From Candidatus Thiodiazotropha sp. 'RUGA' (GTDB taxonomy: Bacteria > Pseudomonadota > Gammaproteobacteria > Chromatiales > Chromatiaceae), in assembly GCA_016842065.1 (NCBI GenBank), contig JAEPDS010000008.1:62001-126000 (forward strand): DNA of 64,000 bases. The letters are read 5' to 3'. Below, piece after piece: positions 37,593-47,221 of this stretch (position 1 is its first letter; each line of letters begins with the position of its first letter). The notes beneath the pieces were generated by a model. That model had not been told where the DNA came from. It did no database searches and saw only the letters and a program-made list of their open reading frames with translations. The position numbers and the translations under genes were made by a program.

Positions 37593-39495
37593 TAACCATT
37601 GGCACCAACAACAGGCGGAAGCGCTCTATCAACTCAGTCAGTGGGGGAACGGTTTTTTCAGCATCAACGATCAGGGCCACGCGGAGGCGATCACCGATGG
37701 TCTGCGCCGGATCGATCTGAAAAAACTCTGTGAAGAGTTGGCGGAGCAGCAGCTCAAGCCGCCGTTGCTGTTACGCTTTTCGGATATGCTGAAACGGCGT
37801 ATGGATCAGATCAGCAAGCGCTTCAATATCGCCATCAACGAGGCGGAGTATACCGGGCGTTACTATGGTGTCTATCCGATCAAGGTGAATCAACAGCGAC
37901 AGGTTGTGGAGGAGATCGTCGAGTTCGGCGCGGATTACCACTGGGGTCTGGAAGCCGGCTCCAAACCCGAACTGCACGCCACCCTGGCGATGCTCGAGGA
38001 TGTGGAAGGGTTGATCATCTGCAACGGCTACAAAGACCGGGAGTTTGTCGATCTGGCAATGATCGGTCTGAAGATGGGCAAGCGGGTATTCGTGGTGGTG
38101 GAGAAGCCCAACGAGCTGGAGCTGATTCTCGATGCGGCGGCCCGCTTTGAAGTGGAGCCGTTGATCGGTCTGCGCTGCCGGATGGCGACGACCAGCAATG
38201 GCTTGTGGCACGACTCCGGTGGTGACCACTCAAAATTCGGCCTCTCGCCAACAGAGCTGTTGGAGGCGGTCAGCCGACTCAGGCAGCTTGATAAACTCGA
38301 CTCACTGAAACTGCTGCATTTCCATATCGGCAGCCAGGTACCCCAGATCCGCTATATCAAAGAGGCGATGCAGGAGGCAGCCCGTTACTTTGTCGAAGTG
38401 CGCCAGCTGGGTGCGCCCATCGAGTTCATGGATGTGGGTGGTGGATTGGGCGTCAACTATGACGGCAGCATCTCCGGCAGCAACTCCTCGGTTGATTACA
38501 GTCTGCAAGAGTATGCCAACGATGTGGTGTTGGCATTGAAGCAGGTCTGCGATGATTCCGATTTGCCCTATCCTCATATCATCTCTGAATCCGGTAGAGC
38601 ATTGGTGGCCCATCATGCGGTAATGATCGTTGATGTGATCGGTACTACCCGGCGCATCAGTGAGACGGCGCCGAAAGAGCCGCAAGCGGATAGTCCGGTG
38701 CAGTTACGCCAACTCTGGGAGACCCTGACCTCATTTGATGAGCAGCAGGCGCGGGAGGCGCTGCACGATGTGACTGCCTATCGGGAGGATATGAACAAGC
38801 TGTTTGCCCTGGGCCATGCCACACTCTCGGATCGAGCCCATGCGGACGATCTCTATTGTCGGATCGTCAACAGGATCATGACAGCGATGGATGAGTCGGA
38901 ATTGAGTCAGCTGGCACCCGGACTGAGCTCGACGATGGCCGATCGCTACTTCTGCAATTTCTCTGTGTTTCAATCCCTGCCGGACAGCTGGGCGATCAAC
39001 CAGGTGTTTCCGGTGATGCCGATCCACCGGCTCGATGAAGAGCCGGACCGCCAGGCCATACTGGTGGATATCACCTGCGACTCCGATGGCAAAATCGAGG
39101 ATTTCCCGCTGCAGAACGGCATCTCCCCAACCCTGCCGCTGCACACCGAGCGACCGGGGGAGTCCTATCTGCTGGGGATCTTCCTCACCGGTGCCTACCA
39201 GGAGATCCTGGGCGATCTGCACAACCTGTTCGGCGATACCCATGCGGTACATATCCGCATGGATGGGGACCACTATGAACTGGAGCAGGTGGTGGCGGGG
39301 GAGTCTGTGGCGGAAGTGCTCGACTATGTTCAGTTCCATGAAAAAGTGCTGCTCGACCGGATGCGCCGTCAACTTCAGGAGGCGCGCCTGCAGGGGCGCA
39401 TCTCGGCCCGCGAGGCGAATCGTTTTCTACGCCGCTATCAGGAGGGGCTTAAGGGCTATACCTACCTGGAGGATGAGTCCCCCGGGGCGGTTTGA
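37585..39495 (+). CDS. speA: Biosynthetic arginine decarboxylase
   Basis: PLP enzyme that makes agmatine from arginine. The 636-residue length is that of SpeA. The PLP lysine lies in YYGVYPIKVNQQ; HFHIGSQVP, DVGGGLGVNYDG and ISESGRALVAHHA are further family blocks. The chosen ATG 37585 gives MSSNHWHQQQAE; open sequence upstream lies inside speB. Together with speB it forms the arginine-to-putrescine route. Confidence 0.95.
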   Translation: MSSNHWHQQQAEALYQLSQWGNGFFSINDQGHAEAITDGLRRIDLKKLCEELAEQQLKPPLLLRFSDMLKRRMDQISKRFNIAINEAEYTGRYYGVYPIKVNQQRQVVEEIVEFGADYHWGLEAGSKPELHATLAMLEDVEGLIICNGYKDREFVDLAMIGLKMGKRVFVVVEKPNELELILDAAARFEVEPLIGLRCRMATTSNGLWHDSGGDHSKFGLSPTELLEAVSRLRQLDKLDSLKLLHFHIGSQVPQIRYIKEAMQEAARYFVEVRQLGAPIEFMDVGGGLGVNYDGSISGSNSSVDYSLQEYANDVVLALKQVCDDSDLPYPHIISESGRALVAHHAVMIVDVIGTTRRISETAPKEPQADSPVQLRQLWETLTSFDEQQAREALHDVTAYREDMNKLFALGHATLSDRAHADDLYCRIVNRIMTAMDESELSQLAPGLSSTMADRYFCNFSVFQSLPDSWAINQVFPVMPIHRLDEEPDRQAILVDITCDSDGKIEDFPLQNGISPTLPLHTERPGESYLLGIFLTGAYQEILGDLHNLFGDTHAVHIRMDGDHYELEQVVAGESVAEVLDYVQFHEKVLLDRMRRQLQEARLQGRISAREANRFLRRYQEGLKGYTYLEDESPGAV

Positions 39496-39511
39496 TCTAT
39501 TGTAAACAGGC

Positions 39512-40210
39512 TCAGTGACGCCGCTGGTTCCTGGCCGGTGAATATTTAACCGGCGGCGGTTTGCAGGGGCGTTTCAGGCTCAGTTCCCGAACCTCTCTAT
39601 GGGTCAGGCCCGGGTGATTCTTAAGCTGATAGCCTGCAAAATGGAGTTGCAGAATCGCTTCCTGAAGGCTGTTGCGCAGTGAAGAGTTGCTGGAATCCAG
39701 ATGTTGCGCCAGCTCTTTCAATGGGATCTCCACATGGCAGCCGCGTACAGCGACAGGCAGTTGCAGCCTTGATGCCAGATTCAGCAAGGGATCCAGTGGC
39801 GCCACACCCCGCATCTCATGGGGGTGGGCTTTGTTGCTGTAGACCAGCTCCACATCCTTGGGAATCACCTTCAGCTGATCCTCATAGTGGCTTGTCAGCG
39901 CTTCACTGACATGGCGCTCGCCGTTGATCACACCGCGGATGATCTGGGTGATATCCCGGGCTGTGCGACAGCAGGGTTTGTGGGCCAGAATCGCCGCCAT
40001 CAAACGCCGCTGCTCATGGCTCAGATTCGCCGCCTGGTAGCCTGACATGTTGAACTGACGCTGGTCGGAGAGGTTACGCAACAGCGCCTCCGTATAGGCG
40101 CTATAGCGGGAGGTATAGTGAAACAGCTCTTCCGCGCAGCCACCCCAGCCGGGATGACACTCGGGATAGAATAACCCATCGACATATTTTGCCTGACTAA
40201 TCATGGTCAT
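39512..40210 (-). CDS. Conserved-looking protein of unknown function
   Basis: A 232-residue soluble protein that I do not recognise. Visible features are a Cys/Trp/Gly-rich N terminus (YPECHPGWGGCAEELFHY), a CCRTARDITQIIRG segment, and a basic, proline-rich C terminus (LKRPCKPPPVKYSPARNQRRH). The second half (LKELAQHLDSSNSSLRNSLQEAI) could form a helical DNA-binding-like region. Convergent with speA, 16 bases apart. Two starts are close together (MTM and the third-codon ATG). Confidence 0.6.
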   Translation of the reverse strand: MTMISQAKYVDGLFYPECHPGWGGCAEELFHYTSRYSAYTEALLRNLSDQRQFNMSGYQAANLSHEQRRLMAAILAHKPCCRTARDITQIIRGVINGERHVSEALTSHYEDQLKVIPKDVELVYSNKAHPHEMRGVAPLDPLLNLASRLQLPVAVRGCHVEIPLKELAQHLDSSNSSLRNSLQEAILQLHFAGYQLKNHPGLTHREVRELSLKRPCKPPPVKYSPARNQRRH

Positions 40211-40692
40211 ACGTAATAGACCTCGATTGAAGTTAAGCCTGTGGCCTTTGGTGTCGCTTCTAATGCAAGGATAGAAGGAAAATCGAGTTAGTTAAGGAAG
40301 CGTGAAAAACTCCTTTAACGGGAGTGAGTTAGCGTCTCTTGAGGGCGCCAAATCCAGGCCAGGGCGGCATCAGGTGCAATGGAAAGTTTCGGCGGCACTT
40401 CAGGTGAATTTGATAACTATATGATTTATAGTTAAGTTTTGTTTTTCCGAGTCGACTTCGCGGCGGCTGGCATGCACAGGGAGCGGTAGGCAGCACTTCC
40501 CGCCATGCCCGAGGTCAAAAAACTCATCGCAAATTGTCTGCCAAGTGAATATTAGGCTACTTTACTGAATGGATCTCCTTTAGAATGGATAGCTTAATTC
40601 AGACCGTCGTAATGGATCCGAAATCATCAAGAAAAAGGATCGCTCATTTTCTGCAGTAACATGATCAGGACAAACTGTAGTAGCAGGGTTAG
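40211..40692. other. 482-base non-coding region before the chain-length gene
   Basis: No gene is visible. An AT-rich hairpin AACTATA-TGATT-TATAGTT (40415-40433) is followed by GTTTTGTTTTT and may terminate plus-strand readthrough. A further GC-rich imperfect hairpin (GGCATG...CATGCC) lies near 40470-40510. Promoters for the flanking divergent genes probably lie here but none stood out. Confidence 0.5.
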
Positions 40693-42306
40693 ATGAACGA
40701 AATTATTTACAAGATTAAGAACTACATCCGCTCAGCCTGGCGTTTCCGCTGGCAGGCGATTGCCGTTTCCTGGATTGTCGCCCTGATCGGCTGGGGCGTG
40801 GTCTTTTCGATGCCCTCAAAGTATGAGTCGGAAGCCAAGGTCTATGTGGATACGGAGAGCGTGTTGCGTCCGCTGCTGCAGGGATTGGCCGTGCAGAACG
40901 ACATGAACCAGCGCCTGCATCTGATGACCCGCACCCTGCTGAGTCATGAGAATCTGAAAAAGCTGCTGATGCTGACCGACATGGATCACAAGGCCTCTTC
41001 CCGTGAAGAGGAAGAGAAGCTGATCGACTGGTTGAGACAAACCATCGTGGTCGATGTCAATCGCCGCACCATTCCCGGCACCCGGGAGACCGAGAATTTC
41101 TACACCATCGCCTTCGAATACGACGACCGTTTCATGGCACAGCGGGTGGTGAAGGTGCTACTGGATATCTTCGTTGAAAGCGCTCTGGGAGACACCCGTA
41201 TCGAATCGGATGCGGCTCAGGACTTTTTGCAGAAACAGATCGTCGAGTATGAGTCCCGTCTGGTTGAAGCGGAAAACAAACTGACCGAATTCAAACGTAA
41301 AAACGTCGACACACTGCCAAGAGAGAGTGGCGGCATCTTCGCCCGCCTGGAATCGGCCCGGGCCGATCTGGAGACGGTTCAGCTGGAGTACAAAGAGGCG
41401 AGAATCCGTCGCGACGAGCTGAAGAATCAATACAACACCACCCTGGCTGAGGAGCAGCGTCGGCAGGAGAGTCTGGGACTCTCGGCGGCATCCACCTCAC
41501 CCATGGGGCAGCGTCTGCTGGCGATGCAGACCCGCCTGGATGAACTGCTGCTGCGCTATACGGATCAACATCCGAATGTGCAGGAGCTGAGGTCGAAGAT
41601 CGAGGAGCTGAGAAAACAGGCTGCCAATCAGCCGGCAACCCCGGTGGCACCGGTTGCCAGCACCACGCCGGGCGTCTCTTCCGCACTGGAAGAGCTGAAG
41701 CTTGCCTATCGTCAGTCGGAAGTCGACTTAAGGGCGATACGCCTGCGCAACGATGAGTACCAGAATCGGGTCGATGAGATCAGAAAGAAACTCGATACCC
41801 TGCCCAAGGTGGAAGCGGAGCTGACCCGTCTGAACCGTGACTACAACATCAACAAGACCAACTATCAGGAGCTGGTGCAGCGACTCGAATCGGCGAAGAT
41901 GTCCGAGCGGGCCGACGAGGCGGGCGACAACCTGAAGTTCCGCGTGGTCGAGCCACCGAAAGTCCCTTTGCTGCCGGTTGGACCCAAGCGGCTGCTGCTG
42001 ACCATCGGTGTGCTGTTTGCCGCGCTCGGTATTGGCGGTGCCCTGGCCTTCCTGCTGTCTCAGTTGAAGCCGGTCTATTTCGATATGCGTACCCTCGGTA
42101 CCGAGCTTGAGTTTCCCGTGGTCGGCCAGGTCTCAAGAGTCATGACCGATGAGGTGAAAACCAAGCGGCGGATGGCGATCAGTGGCTTCATAACCATGTT
42201 TGTCCTGTTGATTGTGCTATTCATCGGCATTGTTGCTGTCTATATGTTCGGCTTGCGGGACGATATTCTGCTGATTCTCCAGCAGAGTGGGTTGATCGGT
42301 AATTAA
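40693..42306 (+). CDS. Wzz-family polysaccharide chain-length determinant (XrtA/PEP-CTERM locus type)
   Basis: A 537-residue inner-membrane protein. TM1 is at about residues 20-37 (IAVSWIVALIGWGVVF), followed by the Wzz segment SKYESEAKVYVDTESVLRPLLQGLAV. A long coiled-coil periplasmic part with a PATPVAPVAST hinge spans about 165-410. A second TM is near 436-456 and a third near 497-518. The sequence resembles the chain-length proteins of exosortase-linked exopolysaccharide loci. It is an orphan here: no glycosyltransferases, polymerase or tyrosine kinase are nearby. Confidence 0.83.
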   Translation: MNEIIYKIKNYIRSAWRFRWQAIAVSWIVALIGWGVVFSMPSKYESEAKVYVDTESVLRPLLQGLAVQNDMNQRLHLMTRTLLSHENLKKLLMLTDMDHKASSREEEEKLIDWLRQTIVVDVNRRTIPGTRETENFYTIAFEYDDRFMAQRVVKVLLDIFVESALGDTRIESDAAQDFLQKQIVEYESRLVEAENKLTEFKRKNVDTLPRESGGIFARLESARADLETVQLEYKEARIRRDELKNQYNTTLAEEQRRQESLGLSAASTSPMGQRLLAMQTRLDELLLRYTDQHPNVQELRSKIEELRKQAANQPATPVAPVASTTPGVSSALEELKLAYRQSEVDLRAIRLRNDEYQNRVDEIRKKLDTLPKVEAELTRLNRDYNINKTNYQELVQRLESAKMSERADEAGDNLKFRVVEPPKVPLLPVGPKRLLLTIGVLFAALGIGGALAFLLSQLKPVYFDMRTLGTELEFPVVGQVSRVMTDEVKTKRRMAISGFITMFVLLIVLFIGIVAVYMFGLRDDILLILQQSGLIGN

Positions 42307-42657
42307 TCGAGCTCCTCAGGCGTTCAATTCAGAGCCCGGATGAGGCGCGGATTGAGCGCCGGTTTCCTGCCAGCGAGCTGCACGAGGCGCGCCCCACAAT
42401 CCCTGATTAAAACGGGGATTTCAGGCGTACTCTGAGGCAGGACTCAGAACACGATCTTTGATATATTCCGCCTCTGCTCCACGGGTCAGCAGGATCGACC
42501 CGGAGCTCTGTGAGTCTAGCGTTGTCAAAGTCTGTTACCGCAGCCGATGGCGCCATGATTACGGAATCCCATTGGTAGGACGCGACAAAAAAGATAACAC
42601 CATTAACAGAATGTTTTTCCGCCTGGGTCAGCCCAGTGCGCAGTAGAAGAGGGCGAT
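42307..42657. other. 351-base spacer before glyA
   Basis: I find no gene; a 62-codon plus-strand frame (42458-42646) has no ribosome site or family resemblance. No glycine or other riboswitch core was recognised. The ribosome site GAAGAGGG lies just before the glyA ATG. Confidence 0.45.
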
Positions 42658-43914
42658 ATGTTCAATAAGAGTATGCAGATTCAAGGTTACGATGATGAAC
42701 TTTGGGCCGCCATTGAGGCCGAAGAGCGTCGTCAGGAAGAGCACATCGAGCTGATAGCTTCTGAGAACTACACCAGCCCTCGGGTGATGCAGGCGCAAGG
42801 CGGTGTGATGACCAACAAATACGCCGAAGGTTATCCCGCCAAACGCTACTACGGCGGCTGTGAGAATGTGGATGTGGCCGAGCAGCTGGCGATCGACCGG
42901 GCCAAAGCCCTGTTCGATGCGGACTACGCTAACGTGCAGCCCCACTCCGGTTCCCAGGCCAATGCGGCGGTCTATATGGCACTCTGTCAGCCGGGGGATA
43001 CCATCCTCGGTATGAGTCTGGCCCATGGCGGCCATCTGACCCACGGCGCCAAGCCCAACTTCTCCGGCAAGCTCTACAACGCGGTGCAATACGGCCTCAA
43101 CCCGGAGACCGGTGAGATCGATTACGACGAAGTGGATCGTCTCGCCAGAGAGCACAAGCCGAAGATGATCGTGGCCGGTTTCTCCGCCTACTCCCGGGTC
43201 GTTGACTGGAAACGCTTCCGCGATATCGCCGATGAGATCGGTGCCTATCTGTTTGTCGACATGGCCCATGTGGCCGGCCTGATCGCGGCGGGGCACTACC
43301 CCAGCCCGGTGAATATTGCCGATGTCACCACCACCACCACCCATAAAACCCTGCGTGGGCCCCGCGGTGGTCTGATCCTGGCCAAGTCCAACCCGGAGAT
43401 TGAGAAGAAGCTCAACTCCCTGGTCTTCCCCGGCATTCAGGGTGGTCCGCTGATGCATGTGATCGCCGCCAAGGCGGTGGCCTTCAAAGAGGCGATGGAA
43501 CCGGATTACAAAACCTATCAGCGTCAGGTGATCGACAACGCCCGCGCCATGGCCCAGGTCTTCATGGACCGGGGTTACGATGTGGTCTCCAAGGGCACCG
43601 ACGACCATCTGTTTCTGGTCAGCTTCATCGAAGCGGGCCTGACCGGTAAGGATGTGGATGCCTGGCTTGGCGCGTCCAACATCACCGTGAATAAAAATGC
43701 GGTGCCCAACGATCCCCAGTCACCCTTTGTCACCTCCGGCATTCGGGTCGGCACCCCGGCGGTCACCACCCGCGGCTTCAACAAGTCCGAGTGTGTGGAA
43801 CTGGCCGGCTGGATGTGCGACGTGATCGATGCCCGCGGTGATGAAGCGGTGATCGAAGCGGTCAAGGCGAAAGTGCTGGAGATCTGCGCCAAGCACCCGG
43901 TCTATGCCGACTGA
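42658..43914 (+). CDS. glyA: Serine hydroxymethyltransferase
   Basis: Interconverts serine and glycine, charging tetrahydrofolate with one-carbon units. The 418-residue PLP enzyme shows the [14 protein letters not shown] block, [24 protein letters not shown] and the PLP-lysine motif [14 protein letters not shown] (Lys near residue 229). It begins the conserved glyA-nrdR-ribD-ribE order. Confidence 0.97.
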   Translation: MFNKSMQIQGYDDELWAAIEAEERRQEEHIELIASENYTSPRVMQAQGGVMTNKYAEGYPAKRYYGGCENVDVAEQLAIDRAKALFDADYANVQPHSGSQANAAVYMALCQPGDTILGMSLAHGGHLTHGAKPNFSGKLYNAVQYGLNPETGEIDYDEVDRLAREHKPKMIVAGFSAYSRVVDWKRFRDIADEIGAYLFVDMAHVAGLIAAGHYPSPVNIADVTTTTTHKTLRGPRGGLILAKSNPEIEKKLNSLVFPGIQGGPLMHVIAAKAVAFKEAMEPDYKTYQRQVIDNARAMAQVFMDRGYDVVSKGTDDHLFLVSFIEAGLTGKDVDAWLGASNITVNKNAVPNDPQSPFVTSGIRVGTPAVTTRGFNKSECVELAGWMCDVIDARGDEAVIEAVKAKVLEICAKHPVYAD

Positions 43915-43978
43915 TATTCAACCGACAGGCAACTGGGCGCTGAACAGGCGCCCGGCTTGCCGCAACCGATAAAGAGCG

Positions 43979-44491
43979 ATGCGCTGTCCATTCTGTGGTG
44001 CCCAGGATACCAAGGTGATCGACTCCCGCCTGGCGGGAGAGGGTGACCAGATCCGCCGGCGCAGGGAGTGCACGGTCTGCAAAGAGCGCTTCACCACCTA
44101 CGAAACCGCCGAACTCAATCTCCCCTGGGTCGTCAAGCAGGATGGCAGCCGGGTCCATTTCGATGGGCGTAAACTCCGTGCCGGTATGGATCGGGCCCTG
44201 GAGAAGCGGGCAGTGAGTGCCGACCAGGTCGATGCGGCGATCAACCACATTACCCGCAAGCTGATGGCGGGCGGGGAGCGGGAGATCAACTCCCTGGCGA
44301 TCGGTGAACTGGTGATGGAGGAGCTGAAACAGCTCGACCAGGTGGCCTATGTGCGCTTCGCCTCGGTCTATCGCAAGTTCGAGGATGTCAACGCCTTCCG
44401 CGAAGAGATCGAGCGTCTGGAACAGCAACCCAGCCCGGAGACCCGGCGTCGTCAGATGGATCTGTTGCCTGATGAGGAAAAGAAATCTTGA
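43979..44491 (+). CDS. nrdR: Transcriptional repressor NrdR
   Basis: Repressor of ribonucleotide reductase genes that senses ATP/dATP. The 170-residue protein has the N-terminal zinc ribbon (MRCPFCG with Cys3/Cys6 and [12 protein letters not shown] with the second Cys pair) followed by the ATP-cone ([16 protein letters not shown]). It overlaps ribD by 4 bases. Confidence 0.96.
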   Translation: MRCPFCGAQDTKVIDSRLAGEGDQIRRRRECTVCKERFTTYETAELNLPWVVKQDGSRVHFDGRKLRAGMDRALEKRAVSADQVDAAINHITRKLMAGGEREINSLAIGELVMEELKQLDQVAYVRFASVYRKFEDVNAFREEIERLEQQPSPETRRRQMDLLPDEEKKS

Positions 44492-45633
44492 GCAGTGATC
44501 TCGACCATCGCTATATGGGGCGCGCCATCCAGTTGGCGAAGCGGGGCTGGTACACCACCCAGCCCAACCCCAGAGTCGGTTGCGTGCTGGTCAAGGATGG
44601 CGAGATCGTCGGTGAAGGCTACCATCGCCGGGCCGGGGAACTGCACGCGGAGCGCAACGCCCTGGCGGATGCGGGCGAAGCGGCCCGCGGCGCCACCGCC
44701 TATGTCACCCTGGAGCCCTGCTGTCACCAGGGAAGAACCCCACCCTGTACCGAAGGCCTGATCGAGGCGGGGGTGAAACGGGTGGTGGCCGCCATGACCG
44801 ACCCCAACCCCAAGGTGGCCGGTAAAGGATTCGAACAACTGAAAGAGGCCGGAATCGAGGTCGTCAGCGGTGTCCTGGAAGCCCAGGCCGCTGCCCTCAA
44901 TCCCGGTTTCATCAAGCGCATGGGTCTGGGGCTGCCCTATGTGCGCTGTAAGATGGGCATGAGCCTGGATGGCCGAACCGCCATGGCCAATGGCGAGAGC
45001 AAGTGGATCACCTCCGATGAGTCACGGCTCGATGTACACAAACTGCGAGCCGCCAGCAACGCCATCCTCACCGGCATCGGCACCCTGCTGGCGGATGATC
45101 CCTCGATGAACGTGCGCATCTCCCACAGCGAACTGGGCATCGACGAGGATCTGCAGATCCCCGGCCCGGTGCGGGTGGTGCTCGACCCGAAACTGCAAAC
45201 CCCGGCCAACGCCAAAATGCTCAGCCTGCCGGGGCCCACCCTGGTGGTCTGCAGCGATGACAACCCAACCCATGGCATCGCCCTGGAGGCGGCCGGTGCC
45301 CAGGTGGTCACCGTACCGGCCACCGAGCAGGGGCTGGACTTGCACGAAGTGCTCCATTTTCTCGCCGATCAGGAGATCAATGAAATCCTCCTGGAGTCGG
45401 GAGCAACCCTGGCTGGCGCCATGCTCGAACAGGGACTGGTCGATGAACTGATCATCTACCAGGCCCCCCACCTGATGGGCGACTCGGCGCGAGGGCTCTT
45501 CAAACTGCCAGGCATTCAGCAGATGTCCCAACGGCTGTCACTCAACATCACCGATGTGCGACAGATCGGCCCGGACATCCGCATCACCGCCATCCCCCAG
45601 ATCAACGAGGATAAACCTAGATTCCGCAGTTGA
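44488..45633 (+). CDS. ribD: Bifunctional diaminohydroxyphosphoribosylaminopyrimidine deaminase / reductase
   Basis: Second and third steps of riboflavin synthesis. The N-terminal zinc deaminase has HAERNAL and [14 protein letters not shown]; the C-terminal reductase has [14 protein letters not shown] and [13 protein letters not shown]. The 381-residue length is normal. A TTG start at 44488 overlaps the nrdR stop (TTGA), so translation is coupled. Confidence 0.95.
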   Translation: MSSDLDHRYMGRAIQLAKRGWYTTQPNPRVGCVLVKDGEIVGEGYHRRAGELHAERNALADAGEAARGATAYVTLEPCCHQGRTPPCTEGLIEAGVKRVVAAMTDPNPKVAGKGFEQLKEAGIEVVSGVLEAQAAALNPGFIKRMGLGLPYVRCKMGMSLDGRTAMANGESKWITSDESRLDVHKLRAASNAILTGIGTLLADDPSMNVRISHSELGIDEDLQIPGPVRVVLDPKLQTPANAKMLSLPGPTLVVCSDDNPTHGIALEAAGAQVVTVPATEQGLDLHEVLHFLADQEINEILLESGATLAGAMLEQGLVDELIIYQAPHLMGDSARGLFKLPGIQQMSQRLSLNITDVRQIGPDIRITAIPQINEDKPRFRS

Positions 45634-45721
45634 CCGCTAAAATCTGACATAAGGTAATGACTTGCTATATTCATTTATGAATTTCATCATCACCCATCGG
45701 GTGAAGCCACTCACGCTACAT

Positions 45722-45832
45722 GGATTTGTGAAAAATCTCAGCGCACCCTGCTGCGTTGTCGTTCTTGTTAAGGGAATCGCCATTAACGGCGAACGACGCC
45801 TTGCCGGGTACGCTGAGATTTCCCACAAATCC
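45722..45832. repeat. Large palindromic element between ribD and ribE
   Basis: Long imperfect inverted repeat: GGATTTGTG (45722-45730) with CACAAATCC (45824-45832), AATCTCAGCG (45734-45743) with CGCTGAGATT (45811-45820), and GCGTTGTCGTTC (45753-45764) with GAACGACGC (45791-45799). It fills most of the 228-base ribD-ribE gap. Short open frames on both strands are by-products of the palindrome. It looks like a non-autonomous mobile element. Confidence 0.75.
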
Positions 45833-45861
45833 ACGTTCAACTACGGATTCTAGGATTTAAG

Positions 45862-46527
45862 ATGTTTACCGGAATCATCCAGGCCATCGGCCAAGTGGAG
45901 TCACTGGAGACCCGAGGTGGGGATCTACGCCTGACCATCAACAGCGGTAAGCTTGAACTTGATGATGTGGCACTGGGTGACAGCATCGCTACCAATGGCA
46001 TCTGCCTGACTGTTGTCGAACTCACAGGTCGGGGTTTCAAAGCTGATGTCTCCAGGGAGACGATCAATCTGACCACCCTGCACAAACTCAAAGCGGGAAG
46101 TCCGGTCAACCTGGAAAAGGCCCTGACCCTCAACACCCGGCTTGGAGGGCATCTGGTCAGTGGTCATGTGGATGGGGTAGGTGAGATTGTTTCGCGTAGT
46201 GATGATGCTCGATCGATCCGCTTCAGCGTAGCCGCCCCCAAGGAACTGGCGAAGTATATCGCCCACAAAGGGTCGATCTGTGTCGATGGGGTGAGTCTTA
46301 CCGTCAACGGCGTTAACGGAGCCCAGTTTGAACTTAATCTGGTGCCCCATACTTTGCAGGAGACCATTATGGATGGTTATCAGGCAGGGACACAGGTCAA
46401 TCTTGAGGTGGATCTGATTGCTCGTTATCTGGAGAGGTTGGTGATGGGGGAGGAGGCTGCTGATATGAATGCTACTGGAGTGACTGAAGCGCTGTTGATG
46501 GAGCGTGGCTTTATAAAAAGTCGCTAG
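45862..46527 (+). CDS. ribE: Riboflavin synthase, alpha subunit
   Basis: Dismutates two lumazine molecules to riboflavin. Two lumazine-binding repeats are evident: MFTGIIQAIGQV at the start and GHLVSGHVDGVGEI near residue 97, each followed by the ITLNG-like loop (DSIATNGICLTVVE; GSICVDGVSLTVNGV). The 221-residue length is normal. It is the last gene before the accessory patch. Confidence 0.96.
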   Translation: MFTGIIQAIGQVESLETRGGDLRLTINSGKLELDDVALGDSIATNGICLTVVELTGRGFKADVSRETINLTTLHKLKAGSPVNLEKALTLNTRLGGHLVSGHVDGVGEIVSRSDDARSIRFSVAAPKELAKYIAHKGSICVDGVSLTVNGVNGAQFELNLVPHTLQETIMDGYQAGTQVNLEVDLIARYLERLVMGEEAADMNATGVTEALLMERGFIKSR

Positions 46528-47221
46528 TTTTCAGCCCTTCCTGAAACTGGGAGCAATAGGCGCATTATCCCTTCACTGTAAAAGAAAAGACAATTCAGTC
46601 CGCAAATGAACGCTAAGAACGCAAATAGTGTGATCTAGATTATTGTGCCTGGGCCATTAGTAATCACCTCGTCCTCCTGGTCTATGCCGGGATCCAGAAA
46701 CTACCATCTGCATTGTATCTCTCTTCGCTCCCATTTTGGCTTTCCATTAGTGAATGGTAACCAGAGGAATTACTTGATTTGTTAGTTGAGGTAATTAGGG
46801 CTATATTGATGCTAACTAAATAATAGTGCTCAATTGTTTGAGTATTAAAGCATAATTAATTTAACAGGGAGGTTGTTCATTTTTTTCTCGATCTCCCAAC
46901 TGATAAATTTGCAACAACATGCACGGCTCTACGGATGCAGGTGGCCTGCTATCTGAAGAAATGGCTGGATATGCTGATATTGCGGTTGATATTGACGGAT
47001 TGTTAAACCAGAAGATTTATTAGTAATGGAACACCGTATTTAGAATTGAGAATATAAATAGAACTAATTGCTTGATATTGCAATATCAGCGCGAGCAATA
47101 TATTCCAATATCGGCGGCAGTAAGATAATCAACTGTTGCACAAATAAAAGGAAGAGAAAGGACTTAACATTACCCTTACAGCGTCATGCCGACATGGATA
47201 AGTTGGTAAAAGGAGAAACGC
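46528..47221. other. 694-base AT-rich junction between riboflavin operon and mobile genes
   Basis: Base composition drops sharply after about 46780. The segment 46592-46630 (CCGCAAATGAACGC, GAACGCAAATAG) looks like half of the palindromic repeat family seen at 10500-10600. A 34-codon frame at 46919-47023 may be a gene remnant, but I could not place it. The start of the IS91-like element is presumably here; its exact end could not be defined. Confidence 0.5.

Noticed and set aside
40445..40515. Possible cyclic-di-GMP riboswitch before the chain-length gene
   Set aside because: A superficial resemblance (CACAGGG, GGTAGGCAGC) did not extend to the full conserved core or helix pattern.
42458..42646. 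62-codon frame ahead of glyA
   Set aside because: No ribosome site, no family, and it runs into the glyA ribosome-binding region.
45637..45853. Short frames on both strands between ribD and ribE
   Set aside because: They mirror each other across the large palindrome and have no family resemblance.
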